DNA of 64,000 nucleotides, taken from NCBI GenBank assembly GCA_024364735.1, contig JAGFNQ010000878.1:186001-250000 (forward strand), given 5' to 3'. A program made the translations under genes and the position numbers. This document shows positions 49,056 through 58,501 of this stretch, one piece after another. This DNA comes from Boesenbergia rotunda (lineage: Eukaryota; Streptophyta; Magnoliopsida; Zingiberales; Zingiberaceae). Within the stretch, counting starts at the first letter, position 1; the number at the start of each line of letters is the position of its first letter. The notes below the pieces were generated by a model. It saw nothing but the letters and a program-made list of their open reading frames with translations, was not told the DNA's origin and ran no database searches.

Positions 49056-50136
49056 AATCATTCGGTTTTTGATTTTTGATTTTTAAATTAATCTTAAAAT
49101 GTCTATTAAAATGTTTTTTAATTTAACTTGAAAAAGTTTCTTTTAAAATTTTTTTTCTTAGTCTTATTTCAAAAACTACCCCCTTCAAAACTAGGGCCTC
49201 TTTTCGAAATGGACTTAGCCTAGGCTCTAACCCTAGAATTGCATGCACCTATAGATCTAGAAGCCAACATCTCACAAGCACCTTAGGGTACTTTTGATTG
49301 ATAACCTAGAAAGGGTTGAGATGCTTAGGTCTTTGTCTCAATTCAAGATGCTTTAAGTCAGTGCATCGGCAGCAATTGGGGCACTAAATGAACAACAATC
49401 AGGTCAAGTGTCAAGTTTAGACAATCTAACTTGAACAATGCACTTAACTTGACTAACTCTAGCAAAAGCTACTGTTTATAACAGTTAGTAAGTAGCTAAA
49501 TGAGTTAGACAGGTCCCTAAAAGATTTAACCAGACTTAGGTCCTAGCTCAAGTCAGTACAGCAAATGATTTATTATTGCAAATATCTTTTTGTGCATTTT
49601 TTTTGATATATGTCAAAGGGGGAGAGTTGGAAAGGAAACAGGGAAACAGGGAACAAAAATATTTTTTCCAAAATTTCTAACTCTGAAAGCTCAATTTTCT
49701 TAAAATTCTTTTTGCTCTGAATTGCTATTAATTTTCTTTTCTCTGAAAAGCTTTTTTAAAAGTCTGAAATTTTTTTTACCAAATCCTGAAAATTTTCTAA
49801 GTCTGAAAAAGTTTTCCAAGTCTCAATTTTTTTTAAACAAGAGTTTTCAAAAACTGAAAAAGTCTAAAGTTTAAAAAGTTTTCCTGAAACTCAAAATTTG
49901 CTAAAATGTGAAAACTTCTTCAAACCTAGAACATTTTTCTTGAAAAACTCAGCCAATACTTAAAAAGTTTTTTCGATAATAAAATTTTCTAAGTATTTAA
50001 ACTAAAACCACCTACTTTTGAAAAACCTAGGGGGAGATTACTTCCAGGGGGAGGGAATCCAACTTAGGATTTCAATTTCAGCATTTTTTCCCTTAACCTT
50101 TTGAACTAGGTTGCCATATATCAAAAAGGGGGAGAT
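49056..50136 (+). other. 3' non-coding internal region of young Copia
   Basis: AT-rich, no ORF. Repeated short phrases of the type 'aaatttt(c/t)taa(g/c)tctgaaaa' occupy 49670-50000. It ends in the polypurine tract AAAAAGGGGGAGAT next to the 3' LTR. No envelope-like ORF is present, unlike some SIRE elements. Confidence 0.75.
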
Positions 50137-51492
50137 TGTTGGTGCAGATTGCACCCAAGTCAAACCTGTGTTTTGATATTGACAAAAGGGTTCAAAAGTT
50201 AAGGGTTCATTGGTGCCTAACAAGTTTCTTGAGTGTACAGGAAAAGCCCTAGCGAAGGAATGCTAGGCACTGGCGAAGGACTGCCAGACTGGACAAAGTC
50301 CTAGCGAAGGAATGCTAGGCACTGGCGAAGGACTGCCAGAATGGACAAAGCCCTAGCAAAGGAATGCTAGGCACTGGCGAAGGGCTGCCAGAAGTAAAGA
50401 CCTAGCGAAGGGCTGCTAGGCACCAAGCGAAAGGCAGCTTGGTACCTCAAGACCTGGCGAAGGACTGCCGGGCAAAAGTCAACTGGAGGATCCGGTTGGC
50501 ACCAGGTAAAACTCTCCCGAGAGGAGTAGGTGAGGACGCGTTCCCCTTGAGGGAACATTAGGCGTCGGTTCGACCTAGGGCTCCATTTTGGAGACCAAAG
50601 TCAGAACCAAGACAGCTAAGGCTGTATAAAATTATTGTTTTGTTGTGTTTTGGACTAACCCTTGATGCAGGACCAAAGGGACGTGTGTCTGCAACTCAGA
50701 GAGCCTCAAAGGAGTGAGGCAACAGCTGAGTAAGGCGCCCTAAGTGTCCAGGGCGCCCTCAAGGTGAACCAGAACCAAACGAAGCAAATGGGCTTCAGCT
50801 GCTTACTGGGCAAGGCGCCCTCAGCAGCGAAGGCGCCTTCGTCAGTGAAGGCGCCTTCAGCAGCCAAGGCGCCTCCAGCTCTCTCTGCGAAGCCTCAGCT
50901 CTATCCACAGCCGAGTCTTCTGCGCGGAAAAAGTCAACCAAGGCGCCCTCTGCGACCAGGGCGCCCCAGAGGTCAAACCTCATCCCTATTCTGGTGCGAT
51001 AAGGCTTGACCGAGCGAAGCACGGATCGGGAGACACGTGGCAGGGCGCCCTCGACGACCAGGGCGCCCCTAGGTGCTATAAATAGCACCCCTCGACCCCG
51101 AGCTTCAACACCGCTTTCATTCAACGCTTCCAAACGCTCTGACGACTACGCTCTGCTCCAGGAACTTCCCAACTCAAGTCCGTAGCATCATCGACCTCCC
51201 GCTGCACCGAAACTCGATCTACAACCGGGAGTTGGTAAAACAGAGTGTAACTTTCTATTTACAGTCATTTTTGTAATCTTACTCTGTAACCGTTTTGCGC
51301 ATTATAGAATTGCCCAAAGTAAACGGTCAACGACCGTGGGCCTTGGAGTAGGAGTCGACCCAGGCTCCGAACCAAGTAAACTACTGGTGTTTGCGTTGTT
51401 TGATTTTATTCCGCTGCGTAACTGCTCTTTCTTTTAAATCCGAACATTTTCCGATATTCACCCCCCCTCTATCGGTCTTTCTCGATCCAACA
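50137..51492 (+). repeat. 3' LTR of young Copia
   Basis: 1356 bp, near-identical to 42052-43408. The hairpin array is at 50249-50471; its second unit is perfectly paired here (CTGGC) while the 5' LTR has CTGAC. Ends GATCCAACA followed by the ACGTC duplication. Confidence 0.97.
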
Positions 51493-52198
51493 ACGTCAAC
51501 ACACACGACAACTCAACTTTCACCTTAATGTGCAATCTTCCTGACCATTCGGTCTACTGATTGGGTCGATTAATTTACTGATCCTACAAAATAGGTTAGC
51601 ACAGAAATATTATAGTTAAAGTATAATAGATGTTGACAGTTAACTAACTGTTCGATCTCAACATCGGATTCTGAGTGAAATCCTTAATTGGATCGTCACC
51701 TAAGGCTATCCCCATAATGAGGATTCGTCCTTACTTGCTCTTCTTTTCAGAAGAATCATTCCACTTCAACAGCTTACATCAACTTACCGTTGGCCAAACC
51801 TTTAGTCCTCCTGATCCGTTTGGGCTTCCTTTGCTCAACAACCAATCACTTGACCCATAGGACTTTCTTCTGACTTGATCTTCAGTCCTCACTGAATTAT
51901 CAAATTCATCATGTTAAATGTTCAGTCCACTAACCCATCTAGACTTAGCTACTGGTGTCCTTAATATATTAAGACTTTCTTGCCTAGTATTTAGTCTAGT
52001 TGACCTAATAGGGGCTTTCACTTGCCTAGTATCTGATGAACTTGACTTACTAGGACTTTTCTGGTTGAGCTATTTGCACACTTGATCAAGCTGTTAGATT
52101 ATAATAAAACTTAACTTTGAACTTTTGTCAATATCAAAATCCAGGTTCGATTATCTGGTGCTTTTTGCACCAACAAATCTTGCTAATTTATGTATATC

Positions 52199-53114
52199 TA
52201 GGGGTGTAAACGAGTTAAGCTATTTGGGGCTCGGTTCGAAAAAAATTCATTTGAGTTTGTTTGATTAAGTTAATGAGCCAAGCTTGAGCTTGATTTTGAG
52301 CTAGACAAAATTATTGAGCTGAGCTCGAGTTTAATAGTATTTAGTTTGTGAACACACGAATATATTCGTTATAAATAATATAATAATATCTTAAAACTTA
52401 AAAGCGAAATAACACTATTAACTAGGGGTGTTAAAAATAAATCCGACCCGACGACCCAACTCGAATTGATCCGAAAAAAATCAGGTTCGGGTAGAAAATT
52501 TTCGGATTCGGTTCGGGTTTGGGTTCGGGTTGACCCGAATTTAAAGTTAGTGGATTTTTTGGGGTTAAATCAAATTTTATTTTAAAAATTAAGATATTTT
52601 TATGTATATTAATATCAATATTAGTATGATCATGATGGAGTATTGAGAATAAAAGTGAAGAATTATAGGAAAAATAGTGAAAAAGACGTTTTGAATCGAT
52701 TTTTTTTGGGTTATTCGGGTCGGGTTTGAGTTGGTCGGGTTGGTCAGATTCGGGTTCGGATTTAGACGTTTCGGGTTGAATTCGGGTTCAAGTTGGGTTC
52801 GGGTTGGGAGTTAAATTTTTTTTCCCAACCCGACCCGACCCACCCGAATTGACACCTCTACTATTAACTCAAGCTCGATTATGTGCCTAACAAGATAGAA
52901 CTCGAGCTTGTTTAACGATCTGAAAATGATATGTTAACGAGCTGAGTTCAAAGTAAACTCGTTGAACTCTTAAACGATCTATTTTCGAACTCTACTCGAG
53001 CTTGAGAATTAAAGCTCAAATCAAATTCGAACTGAACTTGAGTTTAGGGAAAAACCAACCGAGCCAAGCTTGAACCTCTTAGTGTTCGGTTACGCTCGAT
53101 TCAATTACACCCCA
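52199..53114. mobile_element. hAT-type MITE, 916 bp, 8-bp TSD TGTATATC
   Basis: Left TAGGGGTGTAAACGAG, right CTCGATTCAATTACACCCCA; terminal inverted repeats match over about 10 bases. TGTATATC occurs at 52191-52198 and 53115-53122. The interior is rich in GAGCTCGAG/AAGCTTGAGC words and is non-coding. A second MITE (52423-52860) is nested inside. Confidence 0.85.
52423..52860. mobile_element. Nested hAT-type MITE, 438 bp, 8-bp TSD CTATTAAC
   Basis: Left TAGGGGTGTTAAAAAT, right ATTGACACCTCTA; CTATTAAC at 52415-52422 and 52861-52868. Subterminal regions are full of CCGACCCGAC / TTCGGGTT(C/T)GGG, which pair end to end. Non-coding. Confidence 0.9.
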
Positions 53115-53122
53115 TGTATATC

Positions 53123-54370
53123 ATCGATAGCCCACAAGCCAAATGAATTGCAAGTCCATTTTCTTAACCAACAGTTGGCCCCAACTTGATTGAGTAGCTT
53201 GAATTGAATGCTAAAGAGTTAAAGGGTGCCTTTATGTAAAGAAAGCTGAATCACTCAATTTTTTAACAGATTTTGAAACGTTCAAAAGCATTTTATAAGG
53301 AAAAATTATGATTGTTTCTTTAATATATAGATGGTCAAGTTTGCAGAGTCAAAGGGAGAGTTAATTCAGCTTATCCTCTTGACTAAGAAAAACATTAAAG
53401 AGCTTAATTATCCAAAGTAAATCAATAAGTTTTGTATTATCCTACGCAGAAGATTGTTTCAAGCACTAGTATTTTTTTTTTGTTGTATTTTGTAGTGAGA
53501 AAACACTTAGACTTGGATTGTAATTTCAGAATTTTTTTCTCTTTCAGTCACCATATCACTTCGATTTATCATTGAATGGCGAGACTATTTTCTATTATTC
53601 TCTATGCTTAAAAAAACAACCTAAAAAGAGAAAACAATTTATTTATAGTTGAGTTATTTTTTGTTTTTTTAGTTGGTACGTGATATCTAATTTTTTGAAT
53701 CTATTAATCCCGGAGATATGAGTCCGTCCCTATAAAAATTTTTCACAGATCATTAGGATCGAAAAATACTCATGATAGTATATCTAGACGACCCATTTTC
53801 TCAAATCCATTATCCATTGGAAGAAAAATCCTTTATAAGTCGCCACAACTTAATCTTGACTCTAAGATTTTTGAAATTTACACTAAAAGGTCTAACTACT
53901 GCATATAAACCTAGGGTAGAGATGATTTCTCATTTTCATTTTTTATTTTATTTTAGTTGACTTCAGATTCAATTTACGTCGATTAATTCTGAAATAACTA
54001 ATTCAAAAATAAGAATACATCTTACGGTTGCATCATTGCTCTAATAAGATAATTAATAATGCATTATAAAATATTTTTTTTAAAAAAATAAATTGAAATT
54101 ATTTTGGGATTAGGATAAAAGAAAAATTATTATTATTTAGTTAAGCACGCCCAAAAAATTTAAATTTGATATTTTTAGCATATGATTAATTATCGTACAT
54201 TACTAATTTTGATTTTGATAATAAATAAGAATAGTTATGATACTAAATAAGTTTAGCATATTTTACTAAATTGTATTATCGATTTCTTTATTTATTTTAG
54301 CGTCAAATTCTAAAATCATGTAATTAACTATATTTGAATTAATACAATTTTCTAGTATCTTTCTTTATAA
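53123..54370. other. AT-rich intergenic DNA; family-2 repeat copy at 53700-53880
   Basis: No gene seen. 53700-53880 (plus orientation) matches the reverse of 30840-31050: CCGTCCCTATAAAAATTTTTCA, GATCATTAGGATCGAAAAATACTCATGATAG, then CTAGACGACCCA. The TTTTGTAGTG at 53495 was considered as a CACTA end and rejected. Confidence 0.4.
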
Positions 54371-54425
54371 GGGCATCCGCAACGGCTCGTTAAAACCATT
54401 GTGGATGCCGCGTTAATGTGGGCCC

Positions 54426-54675
54426 GCGATGAACGCGTTCAGATGTTTGAACGCGTTCATCGCGCATGACCTGGCATCCTGATCGGTCTGGTGACCGATC
54501 AGGCAGGAGCCTGATCGGTCACCAGACCAATCAGGCAGGAGTCAGACCAATCAGGCTCCTGCCTGATCGGTCTGGAGTCTAGCTTCTGCCTGATTGGTCT
54601 GGTCTGATTGGTCTGGTGACCGATCAGGCAGGAGCCTGATTGGTGACCAGACCGATCAGGATGCTGATCAGATTG
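54426..54675. repeat. Subterminal palindromes of the Harbinger element
   Basis: 54426-54463 is a perfect hairpin: 15-bp stem GCGATGAACGCGTTC, 8-base loop, then its complement. 54479-54502 is CTGATCGGTC-TGGT-GACCGATCAG. The words TGATCGGTCTGG, CCTGATCGG, GGCAGGAGCC and CCAGACC(A/G)ATCAGG then recur in both orientations to 54660. Before this, GGCATCCGCAACGG (54372) and CCATTGTGGATGCC face each other. Likely transposase/ORF1 binding region. Confidence 0.8.
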
Positions 54676-54896
54676 GTTTTAGAGACACAACGGTCACCCG
54701 AACGTTCACCCAAACGGTCACAAACAAACGGTCATAAACAAACGGCTATTTTAATTAAAAAAAAAAATTCATCTATAAATACTCATCAACTCTCAATTCA
54801 ATCTTCAAACACATCCCTTCCAATCACTCTCATTCCAATTTTCAAAGATCTTTCTTCCTCCTCCTAAAAATCTCATCTCTAGTATTTTCTTTCGAA

Positions 54897-56055
54897 ATGG
54901 ATGAAAATAATCGTGGTTTTTTTTTAGAAATTTTTTAGAAAATACTTCTTCCCAAAATTCCCAAACTCCACCAAATTATCCATATTTTCCATATCCACCA
55001 AATTACCCACATAATCCATACCCACCAAATAATCCATATGGTTCATATCCACCTAATTATCCATATAATCCATATCCACAAATTATCCATCCAATCCACC
55101 TACAACCGGCATGCCTTTTACATCTCCGACGGAAAGTGATCCATTTACTCCGACTTTTGTTCCAGAGACTCAAGTGTCCGACCGTGAATCTCCAATCGAA
55201 ATTGTTAATTTAGAGAAGGCGGATGCTGGCACTGCGAGCAGAAGAAAACGATCAACATAGAGTAAGTCTGAAGATGAAATTTTGGCGAGATCATTTGTCA
55301 CTATCAGCGACGATCTAATCATCGGCAATGATCAGAAGATGGATGCTTTCTGGGGTCGTGTTGCTAGCTACTATAACGAGAATCGTCCTCAAGGTACACC
55401 CAACAGAAATCCAAGTATAATACGATCGCACTAGCACAATACCATACAAAAAAAGGTATATCACTTCAACGCAAATTACAATAACATTTATAGTGCATAT
55501 CGTAGCGGCCACAGTGATGAGGATATATTGCGGTTTGCATACGAAAAATATCGTGAAGAAAATAATGACGTTACATTTAATCTTGAGCATGTGTGGAGGA
55601 TAGTAAAAGACCGTCCAATGTTTACTCCACAATCTGTTGATCACATTGTTAGCACAAAGAAGGCAAGAACCTCAGAGTCGGGAGCAAGCAACACGTCATC
55701 TAGCCAAGATGCTAGTCTACATGTAGACCTAAATGAAGAAGAAGCTCGTCCAATGTGTCAGAAGGCAACAAAAAGAAAAGGAAAAGACAAAATGAAATCA
55801 GACATTGAAGGTATGACAACAAATTTGGGTAATATGTTTGTAAAATTTTCAGAGTATACGAGCATCAAAAAGACTGAAGTTGGAATGAAACAAAAACAAC
55901 TCGAAATTGAAGAGATGAAAGCAAAGGCTGCCTTAGCTAAAGTTCAATTGAAGGATTATGCAATCCTTTCGAAAGACACCTCACAAATGACACAAGAGCA
56001 ATTTATCATTCATCAACATTTATGTCAAGAGATTAAGAAGAGATGGAATCTGTAA
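54897..56055 (+). pseudogene. PIF/Harbinger ORF1, Myb/SANT-like DNA-binding protein, broken
   Basis: DNA-binding partner of the Harbinger transposase, thought to bring it to element ends and the nucleus. The ATG at 54897 begins MDENNRG; the frame shifts in the poly-T/Pro-rich N-terminus. The conserved block covers 55260-55640: RSFVTISDDLIIGNDQ, FWGRVASYYNENRP, then a Trp codon changed to TAG at about 55433, VYHFNANYNNIYSAYRSG, LRFAYEKYREENND and WRIVKDRPMF. The last 175 codons (55528-56055) are open: a Ser-rich link, KRKGKDKMKS, and a C-terminal helix of the NAM-associated type (MKQKQLEIEEMKAKAALAKV). At least two in-frame stops (TAG at about 55258 and 55433) and one frameshift inactivate it. 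Confidence 0.8.
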
Positions 56056-56189
56056 TTTTCATTTGTTGTTATTTAATTATTGTACTTTTCAATTAATGTA
56101 ATTTTCGAACATTGCCCTTTTAAATTAATGTAATTTCCTATTATTTTACTTTCTTAACTTGATTTATAATTTCTGGTCAATTAATATAA

Positions 56190-56377
56190 CTGTTGCAAAC
56201 TAGCCATTGGAACATAGCTGTTATAATATGGCAGTTGGAATATAGCTGTTGTAATATGGTAGTTGGAATATATCTGTTGTAATATGACAGTTGGAATATA
56301 ACCGTTGTAATATAGCTGTTGTAATATGGCAGTTGGAATATGATCGTTGTAATATGGCTGTTAGAATATAGCCGTTG
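56190..56377. repeat. 14 x 14-bp phased array with CNGTTG core between ORF1 and transposase
   Basis: Motif positions 56190, 56204 (degenerate), 56218, 56232, 56246, 56260, 56274, 56288, 56302, 56316, 56330, 56344, 56358 and 56372: exactly 14 bp apart with no slip. The unit is CNGTTG(G/T)AATAT(A/G)N. CNGTT(G/A) is the classical Myb-recognition core. It lies 100-300 bp upstream of the transposase start. Confidence 0.9.
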
Positions 56378-56483
56378 ACAAGAACAAATAAATAGACACC
56401 TTGTGCTCTACAATTTTTCATTCTCCAAGTAGCTGATGAATTCGTTTCCTCTTCATTCTTCATTCTTCATTCTTCCTCCAATT

Positions 56484-57617
56484 ATGTCTCAATCTTCAAG
56501 TAGCACTACGTCCAACTCGACAAGTGAAAATGAAGTCCATGTTGAAGATGTTGATGAAGGTTATGATCCAGGGAATGAGCTAATATCATTGATACTTCAC
56601 CAAAGTCGAGAAATAGTTGAAGCACATCAAAGTAATAACGAGATGCGGCGAAGAAGAAGGTTTATTCAAAGAAATCGTGAAGCCGGGCATGTGAGACTCT
56701 TCAATGATTATTTCTTCACAAATCCAGTGTATCCAGATTAAATATTTCGAAAACGATTTCGCATTCGAAGAGATTTATTTTGTCGCATAGTGAATGCACT
56801 TGAGAGTCGTTCATCATTTTTTCAGCAAAGGGATGATGCTGCGAGTAGACAAGGCTTGACACCACTACAAAAATGCACAGCTGCGATTCGCCAATTAGCT
56901 TATGGAGTCCCAGCCGACCATCTTGACGAGTATCTACGCATGGGTGAATCAACCGCCATTCAATGTCTTTTCAAGTTTTGCGTTTATGTGGTTGAACTAT
57001 TTAGAGATCAATACTTGAGAAGACCAAATGCTGATGATGTTCAACGTCTTCTTCAATTGCATGATGAGAGGCACGGCTTCCCCGAAATGTTAGGCAGCCT
57101 TGATTGCATGCATTGGGAATGGAAAAATTGTCCAGTTGCTTGGAAAGGCCAATTTACAAGAGGACATGGATCACCAACAATCGTGCTTGAAGCGGTCGCG
57201 TCTCAAGATTTGTGGATATGACATGCATTCTTTGGTGTCGCAGGTTCACGTAATAATCTTAATGTGTTATATGAATCTCCCATATTCAATAACGTCTTGC
57301 AAGGAAATGCCCCGGAGATTAATTTCACGGTCAACGACACTCAATACAAGAAGGGGTATTATCTACCAGATGGAATATATCCGGAATGGGCTACTTTCGT
57401 GAAGACTTTTCCTTGTCCGGAAGATCCCAAGAGGAGATTGTTTAAGGAAAGATAAGAGGCTGCAAGGGAAAGATGTTGAACGAGCATTTGGGGTGCTTCA
57501 AGCTCGATGGGCAATTGTCAGAGGTCCAGCTCATTATTGATATAGAAAAAAGTTAAAACATATTATGTTAGCGTGTATTATTTTGCACAACATGATTGTA
57601 GAAGATGAGGGGGATCA
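56484..57617 (+). pseudogene. PIF/Harbinger DDE transposase, inactivated
   Basis: DDE-type nuclease of the HARBI1/PIF family. The start MSQSSSSTTSNS is followed by NDYF...NPVYPD, an in-frame TAA at 56739, then FRKRFRIRRDLFCRIV, TAAIRQLAYGVPADHLDEYL and GESTAIQCLFKF. The first catalytic block is LGSLDCMHWEWKNCP. TGA at 57219 replaces a Trp (DLWI-stop-HAFFG). In the second block, NNLNVLYESPIF has Asn where the catalytic Asp is expected. YYLPDGIYPEWATFVK follows, then TAA at 57453, a frameshift, and VERAFGVLQARWAIVRGP with the third catalytic Glu. It breaks off after LHNMIVEDEG at the LTR insertion. The in-frame ATG at 56436 is an alternative start. Three stops plus the Asp loss make it dead. 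Confidence 0.9.
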
Positions 57618-57619
57618 CG

Positions 57620-58501
57620 TGTCACGCCCCGAGGAGCCGCTGGTCCGATAGTGACCGGACAGCTACTCCCTCGTCCCGGCGGACAATTCAGATGACCAGA
57701 CCCCCACGACTATCTCAGTCGGCCTGTACCGCAGCCTATAGGGCTGGAACAAGCGACCGTATAATGAGCAAAACGGAAAACGACGATAAAGCTGCGTACC
57801 GGTACGACTTACGACAAACGTAAAGCACAAGGCCTCCATGACTCACAGAAGTACAACTATACCGCCGTATAAAATGGCAAAATCAAACACGAATATAGCA
57901 GCGGAAACGTAAAGTAAAAGAAGCAGAAAACGGGTACCAACATGTACCACCAACAAAGTAAAAGAGACATCCCGGAATCATCTCGAAGAAATACGCGACC
58001 TGGGACAGGCTGCCGGGCACTCCAGACCATCATCCTGAAATAAAAATAGGGAGCTAACGGGGTGAGTTCTAAGAACTCGGCGAATACAGACTGATATGCA
58101 CAGGAAGAAAATAATAGCAGTAAGTCACCGTCTATCTATCTCCCACAATACTGAAGATAACTGCAGTAAAAAGAAATGCAGAACTGAACTATAAACAGTA
58201 AAGGAACTACGTACCTACCTGCGTCGATCCAAACCCGGTAGTATGCATGTTAATCAAGTGCAACAATCAAGTGCAATAATCACAATCATATGCATCAATG
58301 CACAGTATGCTCATGATGCAGCATGGGTCACCCCTGACGCCTCGGTCAATAATGCACACGCGAGACCATATGGGTAGGGCTCTGACCTAGTCTTCCCTGC
58401 ATGAACAGATGGTCAATAATGCACACGCGGGACCGAATGGGTAGGGTCGGAGACCATAAACGTACCCCGCCATCGGGTGGAGTAACGTCCTAAACGCCCC
58501 A
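57620..58501 (-). mobile_element. Gypsy-type LTR fragment, minus strand, interrupting the Harbinger element
   Basis: Border TGTCACGCCCCGAGG matches 10500 (TGTCACGCCCCCAGA). Shared interior includes GGGTCACCCCTGA, ATATGGGTAGGG and CCTGAAATAAA(A/T)ATAGG. Two tandem copies of GGTCAATAATGCACACGCG lie at 58340-58430. The other end is not in view because the element at 58502 begins within it. Confidence 0.6.

Larger units (their letters stand above)
42052..51492 (+). mobile_element. Full-length SIRE-like Ty1/copia retrotransposon, 9.44 kb, young
   Basis: 5' LTR 42052-43408, primer-binding site TGGTATCAGAGC at 43411, gag, gap, pol, about 1.1 kb AT-rich 3' non-coding region, purine tract AAAAAGGGGGAGAT, 3' LTR 50137-51492, target duplication ACGTC (42047-42051 and 51493-51497). 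The two LTRs differ at about six substitutions and one 1-base indel by eye, implying recent insertion. The gene order protease-integrase-RT-RNase H is Copia. gag and pol together carry three single-base frameshifts, so this copy is probably not autonomous unless they are assembly errors. It inserted into an older LTR of its own family in the opposite orientation. Confidence 0.97.
41361..52175 (-). mobile_element. Old SIRE-like Copia LTR, minus strand, split by a young copy
   Basis: Pieces 41361-42051 and 51498-52175 (691 + 678 bp) together give the same length as the young element's LTR. The minus strand begins TGTTGGTGCAAAAAGCACC at 52175, and near 41361 shows CACCCCCCCCC, CCGATCC, then a decayed primer-binding site TTGATATTAGAGC and a leader GTTTGAATTGGTGCAACC. 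That leader parallels the young element's AACTTGGTGCAACC. The internal region stops within about 130 bp, so the rest of this element is gone. Confidence 0.8.
54371..57619 (+). mobile_element. Decayed PIF/Harbinger transposon, right end lost
   Basis: The left terminus GGGCATCCGCAACGG follows TAA (54368-54370), fitting the TWA target preference. Both genes typical of plant PIF/Harbinger elements follow on the plus strand: a Myb/SANT-like ORF1 (54897-56055) and a DDE transposase (56484-57617). Between the terminus and ORF1 is a palindrome-rich subterminal region, and between the genes a 14-bp-phased motif array. Both genes carry stops and the transposase is cut off at 57619 by the LTR starting TGTCACGCCCC at 57620. 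A right terminal repeat is not visible before the break. Confidence 0.85.

Noticed and set aside
53488..53500. TTTTGTAGTG as a right-hand CACTA terminus
   Set aside because: Isolated 10-base match far from the left end at 25281, without subterminal repeats or a TTT duplication.
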